64,000 bases of DNA from Burkholderia sp. (GCA_031253835.1 JAIRVP010000047.1:30611-94610); one strand, 5' to 3'; shown: positions 1-9,362, counted from the first letter of the stretch. A program made the numbers and translations. Notes: generated by a model from the sequence alone, not told the origin.

Positions 1-632
1 GTCGGATTGATACCCTGTACGGTCATCCATCCGGCCGTGCGGTCGTCGAGGCCGCCATGCCAGAGATCGGGCAGGCTCGCGCAACCGTTCGTGAACGGGC
101 CGCCGCCCCAATAGTCCTTCTCGTTCAGGAAGATCTTGTCGCCATACTCTTTCAGCTCCGCGGCGGTCGCCCGATAGCCCCACCGGAAATGGATGACCGG
201 GGAGAACGACGGATCGGACTTGACGTAGTTGTCCGCAAGCAGCTTCGGATTCAGAAACCCATCCGGTGTCACGCTTTCCGTGTACTTCGCCGGCACCAAC
301 TGCCCGGCGTCGATGCCGCGATACTTCAGTTGATCGTCCAGCCGCCCGAGCCGGCGGTTCAGGCCATCGCACAGCCCCCGTTCGGAGGCCTCGAACCATT
401 CGCCTTCGGAGTTCACCCCATGCACGAAGATGACAATGCCGGGCAACGGCATCTGCTTGATGCAGACCAACCGGGTGTCCTTCGTCCACATCGCGACCCC
501 GTCGCTCCGGCCGACGACGATCTGAGGTGGCTCCGGGCGCGGCGCCGCCGCGTCGGGCGTATCGGTCTTCGCGGCGTGCTCGTTGGTGCGGGCATCCGCT
601 ACCGGTCGAGAATCGAGAGATGAATCAGTCAT
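1..632 (-). CDS. Tle3-type T6SS lipase effector (DUF3274), N-terminal part
   Basis: Partial gene: 210 codons are open from an ATG at 632 and the frame runs off the left edge. After a hydrophilic, Asp/Ala-rich first 40 residues comes an alpha/beta-hydrolase-like core strand ending in VIFVHGVNSEGEW, then NRRLGRLDDQLKY and a long Tyr/Trp-rich stretch. This start is typical of DUF3274/Tle3 phospholipase effectors of type VI secretion; the family nucleophile motif (GHSQG type) would lie beyond the edge, so catalysis cannot be checked. The gene begins 20 bp after the vgrG stop on the same strand, the usual place for cargo delivered by that spike. The family call is by recognition of the N-terminus; the position next to vgrG is direct. 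Confidence 0.72.
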   Translation of the reverse strand, partial: MTDSSLDSRPVADARTNEHAAKTDTPDAAAPRPEPPQIVVGRSDGVAMWTKDTRLVCIKQMPLPGIVIFVHGVNSEGEWFEASERGLCDGLNRRLGRLDDQLKYRGIDAGQLVPAKYTESVTPDGFLNPKLLADNYVKSDPSFSPVIHFRWGYRATAAELKEYGDKIFLNEKDYWGGGPFTNGCASLPDLWHGGLDDRTAGWMTVQGINP

Positions 633-651
633 TCGGATTCCTGCACTTATT

Positions 652-3414
652 TCAATCGTTCTTTTTGGTGAACTGAACCGCCAGCCTTTCGAACCGGTCG
701 GTATCGACCGCCGGCAGTTCCCCGGCCGTGTCGGTCGTCATGTTCGACAGCGTTCCCGATGCCTTTCGAATTTGTCCTTCGAACCCCGGTGCCGCGTTAC
801 CGTCCGTTGGGCGGATCAGCTTCGGGACACGGCCGAGCGCGTGTTGATCGAATGTCGGCAGGTCGACGCTCATGCTCGCGGGGCCGCCCCATGCATGACC
901 GTCCGATTTCACGGTGAACTTGCCGGGGCATCCCAGTTCGATATCGCTGCCATGCAGCTTGAGATACGCGCCGCCGGACGTGACGAATACAACTTCGTCG
1001 CTTGCGGTGCCGGCAAGTTTGCCGCCGGCCGCAGTCAACTGGAGATTCCTGCCGGACTCGATTTGCGTGTCGTCGTTCTGCGATTGAATGGCCACCTTCC
1101 CCTGATTCGCGATTGCCGATACGCCGTCGCTGTGCGCGAACATCGCGACGCCACGTCCGGCGTGCAGATTGATTCGCTCGCCGCCGGTGAGTTGTATGTG
1201 TTGCTGCGCAATCTGATCGATGTTCTCGCCCGCGTACATGACGTGTGTTTTCGGCGTGACGTTCAGCGATCCCGCTTGCGCGCCGAACGCCATGAATGCG
1301 GATGCGTCACCCGTCACACCGGATTCGGCACCGCCGGGTTTCCAGTGACGGAATGCACTCGAGATGGTGTCCTGGCCGGCCGTGTCGGAGGAATGCCCGC
1401 CATGCTGGCCGGCATAATCGCCGAGCGACCTGAACAGTTCCGCGCACTGGTCGAGCAAGCGAATCAGTTCATCGCGATCGAGCTGACCGCCGGTTGCGTG
1501 CGAACGCGCATAGGTCGTCAACAGCATGCCTTGTGCGGCGCGCAACGCTGCTGCGGCGTCGGTGCGCAGTTCTGCGCCTTCGCCCCGATCGTTCCCGTGT
1601 CCGTCCATGCGGGGCTGCGTCAGATAGCCGAGATTCAACTGGGTATGCGCATGTTCACTTGCCAGCTGCGCCGAGATTTGCGACGGCGTATCGTCCAGGC
1701 GAAGCTGGTTATGACGCCGCCCCTTGATTTCCCGGGTCTTGATCCCGGACACGTAGCGATTGCCGGGAAGCGCGCCGGTATTGCTGAAGGTTGCAGGCGG
1801 GTTCGCGCCATTGCTCAACACGCCGATGATCACTAGGCGGTCCGGATCGCCCGACAGGCATCCCAGCAGGACTTCCATGCCGACGCGTGGCAGGAAGAGT
1901 GCGCCGAAGTACTCGCCCGCGAGACTTGCCGTGACGCGAACCGGCGCGCTGTCGCCGGCCAGGCCGTTCGTTCCGGCACCTTGCGCGTGTGCATGATCCA
2001 CCGGATCCAGACCGTGAATCTGCACACGCACGCGGCCAGCCTTGTCGCAAAACACTTCTTCGCCTTGCGTGCCGACGATCGTGCCGGTCATCAGGTGAAC
2101 CGGCGGTACGTCGATCGCCGGATCGTAGGCGGGCTTCAGCGGCACGCCGCGTTGCACGCACGTGAAGCTGTTCTCGTAGCGCGTGTCCGTTTGTCCCGAT
2201 GCAGCGGGTGGCGGGTCGGTTGGCGTGAGGTTGCGGCTTGCCGCGAATAGCCCGCTTGTGCGGCCCGACAGGTCTTTCGGAAGGTTGTTCCAGATGACGT
2301 GTCGAATCGACGTGACGACGAATCGACGACGATCGATCGATTTCATATCCAGCTCGGGGTCGCCCGCCAGCGTGAACCCGTGTCCCACCAGCATGTCGCG
2401 CACGGTGCCGATGCCGTCGAAGCGCGCGGCTTCGAACTGATGGGCCAGCATCCGGTCGTGCGCGATGCGCGCGTGATCGTTCCACGAGTCGCCGACGTGC
2501 GGGATGTCGATCGCGACATCGGTCAGCAGGCGCGCAAGATCGTTCCCCGACTCGCCCTGGCCGATGCCGGTGACGGCCTCGAAGTCGTCCACACGAGCGG
2601 TCTTGTAATCCCACGACGGGCGGCGGACCTTGCCGGGCGACAGACGCTGGTCGTACGCAAAGAGGGTGACGGTGTCACGTTGCTCGACGCCGGCGTCGCG
2701 CGGGTGAAGGCGTACGGTACCGGCCGGCGCGTCCGGCAGACGATGCGGATCGTCGCAGAACACGAGCGTATGAATCGGCCGCTCATCGGTCAGGCCGCGT
2801 CTCCCGTCGACCGGGGCGGCCTTCGCAAAGACCGTGATGCCCTCCCGGCGTAACAGCCGCCGGATGAAGCGTGCGTCGGACTCGTTGACCTGCCGCGTCA
2901 GTTCGCGGGCCGGATACCGATCGGCCTGCAACGTCGACAGGTCGAAATCGAACGCTCGCGCGAGTGCGGTGCTACGCTGTTTCCACTCGTTCATCAGCGT
3001 CGCCAGAATCTCTGGCACGCTGCGCGAGCGGAACAGGCGGGCGTTCGTGCGACGGTCCATCAGCGACAGGGCGTCGCACACATGCAGCTGATAGACGGTC
3101 AGTTCGCCATCGGATTGACCGGTTCGCACTTCGTGCACGATCGCATTGATGGCCCGGATGTTGCCCCGATCGGTCGTCAGCCGGACCGATACGGGCAAAC
3201 CGAGAAACAGCGCAGGCGGCAGATGATCGTGGGTCGACACGCAGGTCAGTTGCCCTTCGATGCCCGACAGCAGTCCCTCGCGGATATCGGCGTGATGGAG
3301 CGCCAGCAGATGGCCGACCGCGCGTTGCGCCTGCCCGAAATGAAGGGAGACTGGACGCTTGTTCAGGTCGACCAGACCCGACGCAAAGTTTCTCAAAGTT
3401 GCTGCTATCGACAT
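652..3414 (-). CDS. vgrG: type VI secretion tip protein VgrG
   Basis: A 920-residue trimeric spike protein of the type VI secretion system. The first ~380 residues are the gp27-like (phage tail protein D) part, for example LFRSRSVPEILATLMNEW and a Tyr-Pro-Ala-Arg-Glu-Leu-Thr block. A gp5 OB fold follows around 430-520 (GRVRVQIHGLDP, VGMEVLLGCLSGDPDRLVIIG). A DUF2345 region lies around 690-830 and ends in a predicted beta-repeat needle. The length is longer than a minimal VgrG, as expected with a DUF2345 extension. It is transcribed away from an AT-rich upstream region and is followed directly by a lipase-type effector gene, so it is probably an orphan vgrG/effector island; no other T6SS structural genes are in the window. 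Confidence 0.95.
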   Translation of the reverse strand: MSIAATLRNFASGLVDLNKRPVSLHFGQAQRAVGHLLALHHADIREGLLSGIEGQLTCVSTHDHLPPALFLGLPVSVRLTTDRGNIRAINAIVHEVRTGQSDGELTVYQLHVCDALSLMDRRTNARLFRSRSVPEILATLMNEWKQRSTALARAFDFDLSTLQADRYPARELTRQVNESDARFIRRLLRREGITVFAKAAPVDGRRGLTDERPIHTLVFCDDPHRLPDAPAGTVRLHPRDAGVEQRDTVTLFAYDQRLSPGKVRRPSWDYKTARVDDFEAVTGIGQGESGNDLARLLTDVAIDIPHVGDSWNDHARIAHDRMLAHQFEAARFDGIGTVRDMLVGHGFTLAGDPELDMKSIDRRRFVVTSIRHVIWNNLPKDLSGRTSGLFAASRNLTPTDPPPAASGQTDTRYENSFTCVQRGVPLKPAYDPAIDVPPVHLMTGTIVGTQGEEVFCDKAGRVRVQIHGLDPVDHAHAQGAGTNGLAGDSAPVRVTASLAGEYFGALFLPRVGMEVLLGCLSGDPDRLVIIGVLSNGANPPATFSNTGALPGNRYVSGIKTREIKGRRHNQLRLDDTPSQISAQLASEHAHTQLNLGYLTQPRMDGHGNDRGEGAELRTDAAAALRAAQGMLLTTYARSHATGGQLDRDELIRLLDQCAELFRSLGDYAGQHGGHSSDTAGQDTISSAFRHWKPGGAESGVTGDASAFMAFGAQAGSLNVTPKTHVMYAGENIDQIAQQHIQLTGGERINLHAGRGVAMFAHSDGVSAIANQGKVAIQSQNDDTQIESGRNLQLTAAGGKLAGTASDEVVFVTSGGAYLKLHGSDIELGCPGKFTVKSDGHAWGGPASMSVDLPTFDQHALGRVPKLIRPTDGNAAPGFEGQIRKASGTLSNMTTDTAGELPAVDTDRFERLAVQFTKKND

Positions 3415-4049
3415 AACGACAATCTCGTTATTTTTTGTTCCGGATTCGGATGGGTTCGAATCCGCCTCTCAGGGTGACTAGGCGACGGCACTCGGAATTT
3501 CGGTGCGAAGAATATCAAGCTATTTCTGGTTTCGACCGATATTTTTATTTTGATATTTTGAAAAATTCATTCTGAAACAATGATTGATGATTGTTTGATT
3601 GAAATGGATTTTTTATTTAAATGAGGATATGTCGAGTCGAATATTATGAATTGGTATTTGTCTTTCCTTGTTTTCTCATTTCGTTGGAGTAGGGCTTTTG
3701 GGGTTCGGGCATGATTGAATTGGAATTTGAAAATTCAGAATTGTCCCGACTCAAAATGAGCAGTGGTACGTCACGCCATTGAAACCGGTGCGAGCGGGCT
3801 TGCGTACTGGCGCGCGATGTGCGCCCCCGCAGATCGAATTCGATGGGCGCCGCTGCTCGCTTTCCGTCGGTTGTTGTCGCCAAGGCAACACGGTCGTGTC
3901 GTGTTGGCCATTGACGTGCCGTCGGGCCGACAAGGAACCTATGACGAGGCGTGCCGGCATCGGCGAATTTCAAGCGGCGGGTGCGTTGCTGATCATTCCA
4001 CCCTATAGTGCTCGTCGTTGATCGATCCGCAAGCAATCGGGGGTTCGTC
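3415..4049. promoter_or_regulatory. AT-rich upstream region of vgrG
   Basis: No convincing gene. About 3490-3760 is strikingly AT-rich for this window (runs such as ATTTTTATTTTGATATTTTG near 3540-3560 and repeated GATTG steps near 3580-3600), then GC returns to normal by 3780. It carries the vgrG promoter on the minus strand and probably the promoter of the gene at 4050. Such tracts commonly attract H-NS/MvaT-like silencers, but that is inference. Open frames on either strand here lack a ribosome site and look like chance. Confidence 0.6.
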
Positions 4050-4865
4050 GTGTTTCACCGGAAATTCAAATTGGGTTGTTCGCGCTTCGCGTGCATCATC
4101 GCCGTGACGACGATGCTGGCGCCCGTCGCGGCGCGTGCGGAGGTGGAGGCCGTCGACGGCACGACGCACGTCGCGTCAGCTGTCGATCACGACACGTCCC
4201 CGGCGCGACCGATTGTCGGCGACGATCCGGTTGCCATCCGGGACGCGCTGCAGAAGGTGCACGTCAGCACGCTCTCACCTTCGTTGCGCGATCGCGTTCG
4301 CGGCGCGGTCTCCGGTGCCGCCGGCCGGCACGGCCTGACGAATCCCGACCTGGCGGCCGTCGGTCTGGATCGTGACGTGACGTTCATGGTGCCGGTGCGG
4401 TACGGGCTGAGATACCGGTCGCGGCGGCAGCTGCTGACGCTGGATGTCGACCTGTTCGATGCGGAGCGCGACGGCCGGGCAGGCATCCTGCTCCACAAGG
4501 TGACGACGGGGCCGCGAGGGCGCGGGCTCGTGATTGCACCGGAAGCGAAGGCAAAAGGGTACATCCAGCACGTCGACATCATCGAACTCGAGGCCGGACA
4601 AGGCAAAAAGACCACGGTTCGGAGCCGCATGCGGCTTTCGCTCGCCGAGTACGCGCAAACGCATGGCGACTTCGCACTCGTTTTTTCCGGACACCTGGTT
4701 CGGCCTTACCTGACCGAACAAACCGAACATGCCGCCCCGAGTATCGAGGAGCCGACGGACATTTCGACGAGGATCTCCACGTTGCACATGGATCTTCGTG
4801 ACATCCGGCTAGTGAGTCCGTCGAGCGGCGTCGTGGTGTCGAAGAAGTTGCGGTTGTCGAAGTAG
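4050..4865 (+). CDS. exported protein of unknown function
   Basis: A 271-residue protein I do not recognise. I chose GTG 4050 because a GGGGG ribosome site lies about 7 bp upstream and the product then begins MFHRKFKLGCSRFACIIAVTT with a good signal peptide ending near VAARA; an upstream in-frame GTG at 4008 would add 14 hydrophilic residues. The mature part has no cysteines. It is mostly polar with several beta-type segments (DVTFMVPVRYGLRYR, LLTLDVDLFDAERDGRAG, GDFALVFSGHLVRPYL), suggesting a periplasmic or secreted beta protein. It stands alone between the vgrG island and the MipA operon, in the direction of the latter but about 340 bp away. Confidence 0.7.
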   Translation: MFHRKFKLGCSRFACIIAVTTMLAPVAARAEVEAVDGTTHVASAVDHDTSPARPIVGDDPVAIRDALQKVHVSTLSPSLRDRVRGAVSGAAGRHGLTNPDLAAVGLDRDVTFMVPVRYGLRYRSRRQLLTLDVDLFDAERDGRAGILLHKVTTGPRGRGLVIAPEAKAKGYIQHVDIIELEAGQGKKTTVRSRMRLSLAEYAQTHGDFALVFSGHLVRPYLTEQTEHAAPSIEEPTDISTRISTLHMDLRDIRLVSPSSGVVVSKKLRLSK

Positions 4866-5209
4866 CGGGTTTCGGCGGGCGGGTCATGCAGCTTTGCGCT
4901 TCCCGTCGAGCAGAGGGAAGCGCCGCCGCGATGCGTCGTGCTTGCATGTCACGGTGCCGAACTTGCACAGTCTGAGCAACGTCAAGCGGGCGAGATTTGC
5001 ACGCCTGGGTGCACACTGCATTGACCGGGTCGTCGGTAAGTCCGAATTCCTGCTGGCCGAGAAAGCGCTGTTCATGCTTGGCTACGATGTCCGGTGGCGA
5101 TGCGATAACCAAAGTCGGTCCTGTCCTTGGACGATATTTCCCCTGGTAAGTGAGCGGTAAGTCGACTGGTCCTACAGTAGCCCCCGTTTCGATCGTCGAC
5201 TCCAGGAAA
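4866..5209. other. intergenic region, nothing firm
   Basis: About 340 bp before the MipA gene. Base composition is close to the neighbours. A short minus-strand frame around 4884-5075 has some protein-like composition but no ribosome site and no family I know; it could be a decayed gene fragment. The MipA promoter presumably lies in 5100-5200. No terminator hairpin is obvious. Confidence 0.4.
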
Positions 5210-6031
5210 ATGATGGTGAAAACTACCTCCCGCCGCGAACGTCCGTTATTGCTGCTTGTCGCATCATTTGCACTTTCGTCTACGTCCGCCTGGGCGGACG
5301 ACGGGGTGATTCCCCCCGATGCCGATAATTCGGGGCTGACCATACTCAACAACGCGACCAACGTGACGCATTGGGGATTGGGTGCCGGAGTGGGCGTCGC
5401 GCCGTCGGTCTACCGAGGCGACAGCACACGCGTGTTGCCGTTTCCGCTGGTCTATTTCGACAACAAATGGGTACAGGCCATCGGTACCACGGCCGACCTG
5501 AAGATCGGCAGCTGGGGCGGCGTCAGTGTCGCGCTGCGTGGCCAGTTCTCGCTCTTCGACGGCTACAAGGGCTCGGATGCGCCGATCCTGAACGGCATGG
5601 AAAATCGCAAGGGCGCGTTGTGGTACGGGCCTGCACTGTCGTGGGGCACCGGGTTCGGTACGTTGACGGGCACCTTCCTGTTTGGCGGCAACAAGGGCGA
5701 GCGCGCGAAAATCGGCTTCGAGAAGGCGTTTGCTTTCGGCCAGTTCTCGGTCGCGCCGCATGTCGGCGCGGAATGGCTGAGCGACAAATACGTCGACTAC
5801 TATTACGGCGTGCGACCATCGGAGGCGCGCGCGTGGCGTGCGGCCTACAGCGCGGGTTCGACCGTGAACGTGTCGGCCGGCACGCGTATCGACTACCGCC
5901 CGACGAAGCAGCAGACGATCTTCGTGGACGTTGGCGTGACGCGTCTCGGCGCCGCCATCGCCGACAGTCCGATCGTCGGAAGACGGTTCGTACCCGAGGC
6001 CAGGGTGGGCTACATGTATCGGTTCAAGTGA
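5210..6031 (+). CDS. MipA/OmpV family outer membrane protein
   Basis: A 273-residue outer membrane beta-barrel. ATG 5210 follows a CCAGGA ribosome site and gives a signal peptide (RERPLLLLVASFALSSTSAWA, written here only as a landmark of its hydrophobic core) cleaved near AWA-DD. The mature chain shows the MipA/OmpV pattern: GLGAGVGVAPSVYRGD, FPLVYFDNKWV, GTTADLKIGSW and a C-terminal RVGYMYRFK ending in an aromatic-basic residue pair. Family members are scaffolds for murein enzymes (MipA) or porin-like antibiotic-inducible proteins (OmpV). It is followed after 8 bp by a response regulator and then a histidine kinase, so it is probably the output or sensor partner of that two-component system. 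Confidence 0.9.
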   Translation: MMVKTTSRRERPLLLLVASFALSSTSAWADDGVIPPDADNSGLTILNNATNVTHWGLGAGVGVAPSVYRGDSTRVLPFPLVYFDNKWVQAIGTTADLKIGSWGGVSVALRGQFSLFDGYKGSDAPILNGMENRKGALWYGPALSWGTGFGTLTGTFLFGGNKGERAKIGFEKAFAFGQFSVAPHVGAEWLSDKYVDYYYGVRPSEARAWRAAYSAGSTVNVSAGTRIDYRPTKQQTIFVDVGVTRLGAAIADSPIVGRRFVPEARVGYMYRFK

Positions 6032-6039
6032 GTGCGAGT

Positions 6040-6714
6040 ATGGCAAGAGTGGCGATTGTCGAGGATCATGAGCGCCTCGCCGACCTGTTGTCCCAGGCGT
6101 TGGCCGCGGCGGGCATCGAATCCGACCGGTTCGGCAATGTCCGGGAAGCCGCGTACGGCATCGACCGCGCCGACTACGCGCTGCTGATCATCGACCGCGG
6201 CTTGCCGGACGGCGAGGGGCTGGCGTTCCTGCGGACGCTGCGCGCGGCGGGACACATGACGCCCTGCCTGATGCTGACGGCGCGCGACGCGTTGCATGAC
6301 CGTATCGACGGGCTCGAAAGCGGGGCCGACGACTATGTGACCAAGCCGTTCGAAATGAGCGAGCTTGTCGCCCGCGTGCGCACGCTGATGCGACGCCCGG
6401 CGCTGCTGACGACGCTCGTCGCGTCGTTCGCGGATGTGACCGTGGATCCGCCGCAGCGCGCGATGCGCTGCGGCGACCGGACAGTGCTGCTCGCGCCGGC
6501 CGAACTGCAGGTCATGCTGTGCCTGATCGAAGCCGCGGGCCGGACCGTCCGGCATTCGATCCTCGAGCATGCCGCATGGGGGCTCGCGGAGGCGGTCACG
6601 CCGAACGCGCTCGAGGTGACCGTACACCGCTTGCGCAAGAAACTGGCTTCGATCGGTGCAACGATGCGGCTGACGAATATCCGCGGCGCCGGCTTCGCGC
6701 TGCGGGATGCATGA
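6040..6714 (+). CDS. OmpR-family response regulator
   Basis: A 224-residue DNA-binding response regulator. The receiver domain has the acidic pair in VAIVEDHERL, the phospho-acceptor Asp52 in LLIIDRGLPDG, Thr/Ala in LMLTARD and the lysine in DDYVTKPFEMSELVAR. A winged-helix trans_reg_C domain (LLAPAELQVMLCLIEAAGRTV, LEVTVHRLRKKL, IRGAGFAL) completes the QseB/PhoP type. ATG 6040 lies 8 bp after the MipA stop; an in-frame GTG at 6028 is an alternative. It forms an operon with MipA upstream and the kinase downstream, probably regulating MipA in response to envelope signals. Confidence 0.94.
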   Translation: MARVAIVEDHERLADLLSQALAAAGIESDRFGNVREAAYGIDRADYALLIIDRGLPDGEGLAFLRTLRAAGHMTPCLMLTARDALHDRIDGLESGADDYVTKPFEMSELVARVRTLMRRPALLTTLVASFADVTVDPPQRAMRCGDRTVLLAPAELQVMLCLIEAAGRTVRHSILEHAAWGLAEAVTPNALEVTVHRLRKKLASIGATMRLTNIRGAGFALRDA

Positions 6715-6762
6715 CGCTTCGCCGCGTCTCGCTCGGTGCTGCTATTGGGTAAGAAAGCAACC

Positions 6763-8115
6763 ATGTTCCATCATTGGGTTCGACGCCTGTCGACGCGACT
6801 GTGGGTGACCAACGTCGTTGCGTTCGCCATCAGCCTGGCGCTGCTGGCCGCGTTTTCGGCGTATGTCCTCGATCGATATCCGGCGTTCTTCGGGCGGCGG
6901 CAGCAGATGGAGAGCATCCGCCATATCGAGGCCGGCTTGAGCTTCGACGCCGACGGGCGTCCCGTATCGGTGCGATTGGGCGAGCGCCCGGCGCTGATGT
7001 TCCGGCTCTTGCCGACCGAGGTGAAGTATCGCGTGCTCGACGCGACGGGGAAGACGTTGCTGGCGTCGGTGCCGTCGAACGGCGACCGACCGTGGTTGAC
7101 GGAGGATCTCGCGAAGGCGGCCGGCAAGGTGCTGCCCGCCACGATCGACGGCAACGCGTATTCGGTTGCGACGCAGCGCGCATCGAACGGGCGCGTCGTC
7201 TACTACGTGCAGGTGGCGCAAAGCCGGCAGCTTCTCGATGCGCTCATCATGTCGAGAATCGATCCGATCCCGAAGACCGTCGGTTACGTGCTGGTCATCG
7301 CGACCATCATTTTCGGGCTGACGCTGCCGCTGACGATCAGTCGCGTGCTGAAGCCGCTGCGGGAGGTGTCGCGTGCGGCGAGGGGCATCGAGCCGCGCAA
7401 CCTGAAGACGCGACTGTCCTCGGACGGTATTCCCAGCGAGATCAAGCCGCTGATCGATGCGTTCAACGATGCACTGACGCGGCTCGAGAACGGCTTCGCG
7501 GTTCAGCAGCAGTTTCTGGCCGACGCCGCGCATGAGTTGCAGACGCCGCTCACGCTGGTCAGAGGCCAGATCGAACTGCAGCCCGACATCCGGCAGAAGG
7601 CGCTGCTGCTTCGCGAGATCGACCTGATGGCGCGGCAGGTCAAGCAATTGCTGCATCTGGCCGAAGTCAGCGAGGCGCAGAACTTCAGTTTCGGTGACGT
7701 AAACGGCGTCGAAGTCGCGCGCGACGTCGTGAGCTTGCTGGCCGGCAAGGCCGACGCGAAGCAGGTGAAGCTCCATATCGAAGCGCGCGACTCCGCGTCA
7801 CCCATCCGGGCCGATGGCGGCGCGCTGTTCATCCTGCTCAAGAACATTCTCGAGAATGCGATCAACGCGTCGCCGTCGGATGGTGTCGTCGTGCTGACCG
7901 TTCTCGACACGGCGATTCATATCGACGATGAAGGGCCGGGCATTCGGCGGGAGCATCTGCCGCTGCTCTTCGACCGATACTGGCGGGCGCCGGATTCACG
8001 GTACGACGGCGCCGGTCTCGGGCTGGCGATCTGCAAGGAGATTGCCGTGGCCCATCACTGGAAACTGACGGTCGACGTGCTGGCGACGGGGACGCGGTTC
8101 AGTGTCTGGTTTTAG
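6763..8115 (+). CDS. sensor histidine kinase
   Basis: A 450-residue membrane kinase paired with the preceding regulator. Two membrane segments (roughly residues 15-37 and 172-194) bracket a ~135-residue periplasmic sensor. A HAMP linker (SRVLKPLREVSRAARGIEP) precedes the HisKA box AAHELQTPLTLVRG with His257. The ATPase domain shows the N box (LLKNILENAINASP), G1 (DDEGPGI) and G2 (GAGLGLAICKEI). ATG 6763 is preferred over GTG 6736 because the shorter product starts just before the first membrane helix; neither has a strong ribosome site. The cognate regulator is inferred from adjacency. Confidence 0.93.
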   Translation: MFHHWVRRLSTRLWVTNVVAFAISLALLAAFSAYVLDRYPAFFGRRQQMESIRHIEAGLSFDADGRPVSVRLGERPALMFRLLPTEVKYRVLDATGKTLLASVPSNGDRPWLTEDLAKAAGKVLPATIDGNAYSVATQRASNGRVVYYVQVAQSRQLLDALIMSRIDPIPKTVGYVLVIATIIFGLTLPLTISRVLKPLREVSRAARGIEPRNLKTRLSSDGIPSEIKPLIDAFNDALTRLENGFAVQQQFLADAAHELQTPLTLVRGQIELQPDIRQKALLLREIDLMARQVKQLLHLAEVSEAQNFSFGDVNGVEVARDVVSLLAGKADAKQVKLHIEARDSASPIRADGGALFILLKNILENAINASPSDGVVVLTVLDTAIHIDDEGPGIRREHLPLLFDRYWRAPDSRYDGAGLGLAICKEIAVAHHWKLTVDVLATGTRFSVWF

Positions 8116-8294
8116 TCTGCACGGTCGTCGTGCCCGGCAGCGCAAGCACGACAGGGGTAAGGTTGGCCGCCGGCACACATGAATGGATCCCGGCCCTCGT
8201 GTAAGATGCGCACAGCTTCGCCCGGTCTTGAGAGGGACCGGATTCTCGCGCCGCAACGGCAATTTGCCGAACAACAACAAGGAAGCCACGAGAG

Positions 8295-9362
8295 ATGCCG
8301 GGGATTTCCACTGAAGCTTTTTCTGTCTGGCACGCGATCCTGTCCGTTGCCCGGCATGCACCGTCGCCGCACAACGTACAACCATGGCGCGTGCAACTGA
8401 TCTCGGACGATTACGCGGAGCTGTTCGTCGATGGCACGCGTACGTTGCCGAAGGAAGACACGACCGGGGCATTCCTGTTGTCCGCGATGGGCATGTTCAT
8501 CGAAGCGATCGATCTGCTTGCGGCATCACGCAGCTTGCGTGTCGAATGGCAGTTGCATCGCCCGGTACGGGAACTGGCGGCCGTCATGTCCCGGCCGACC
8601 CTGCCGGAACTGATTCCGTTCGCTGCGTTGCGGCTCGTCGCCCACGCCGGGGCGTCGCGCGACGACCCGACCGCGCTGATGATGGCGCGCCGCACGTCGC
8701 GCGTTTCGATGGACCCGACACCGGTATCGGACGCCGCCGTCACGCAACTGACGGCACTGGCCGAGGAATGGGGGCATCGATATACGCATGTGTCGGGGGC
8801 CGAACGGATCGAGCCGATCATCGCCACGAACATCGACGCCGTGTTCCACGACATGAACGTCGCGGATTACCACGATGAAATCACGTCGTGGTTTCGCTTC
8901 ACCGAACGCTCGACGGCACGGCATCGCGACGGTCTCGACTGGCGGTGCATGAACCTGTCGCGCGCGGAGTTCTGGCTTTCCGCGCATCTGTCGAAAATCC
9001 TGATGTTCAGGCCGACGCGCTTTTACTTCAAGCACCGGTATCGCGCGCAACTGGGCCACGTACCCGCGATCGGCGTGTTGAGCGGCGACTTCTTCAACCC
9101 GGAGAATGCGATCGAGTCGGGCCGTTTCCTGCTGCGCTTCTGGCTTGCCCTGACGAGCCTCGGGCTGTACCTGCATCCGTACGGCAACCTGGTCACGAAC
9201 CCCGGCGCCGCCGCGTGGTTCAGCGCGCACACCGGTGTCGACCGGGCATGGCTCGTCTTCAAGGTCGGCTACTCGCGTACGCCGCCGCAAAGCCAGCGCA
9301 GGGCACTCGCCGACATCCTTGTCGATGCGACAGTTTCGTCCCATTCCCCGAGATCCGCATGA
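8295..9362 (+). CDS. nitroreductase-like FMN oxidoreductase (Acg-like)
   Basis: A 355-residue flavoprotein of the nitroreductase fold. The opening AFSVWHAILSVARHAPSPHNVQPWRV carries the usual Arg/His-Ala-Pro-Ser-x-His-Asn-x-Gln-Pro-Trp FMN-binding pattern. MMARRTSRVSMDPTPVSD in the middle and LGLYLHPYGNLV near the end are typical of the longer Acg-like members. ATG 8295 follows an AAGGAAG site 9 bp away. Its stop overlaps the start of the next gene (ATGA at 9359), so the two enzymes are translationally coupled and probably act on one substrate or in one complex. The substrate is unknown. Confidence 0.8.
   Translation: MPGISTEAFSVWHAILSVARHAPSPHNVQPWRVQLISDDYAELFVDGTRTLPKEDTTGAFLLSAMGMFIEAIDLLAASRSLRVEWQLHRPVRELAAVMSRPTLPELIPFAALRLVAHAGASRDDPTALMMARRTSRVSMDPTPVSDAAVTQLTALAEEWGHRYTHVSGAERIEPIIATNIDAVFHDMNVADYHDEITSWFRFTERSTARHRDGLDWRCMNLSRAEFWLSAHLSKILMFRPTRFYFKHRYRAQLGHVPAIGVLSGDFFNPENAIESGRFLLRFWLALTSLGLYLHPYGNLVTNPGAAAWFSAHTGVDRAWLVFKVGYSRTPPQSQRRALADILVDATVSSHSPRSA

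Noticed and set aside
652..1836. Long plus-strand open frames over vgrG
   Set aside because: They are antisense to a well supported VgrG with full family motifs and arise from high third-position GC.
3644..4036. 130-codon minus-strand frame in the AT-rich vgrG leader
   Set aside because: Composition changes abruptly along it and no ribosome site precedes it.
4884..5075. Short minus-strand frame that looked faintly like a transposase end
   Set aside because: No ribosome site, no catalytic residues and no terminal repeats; only composition supported it.
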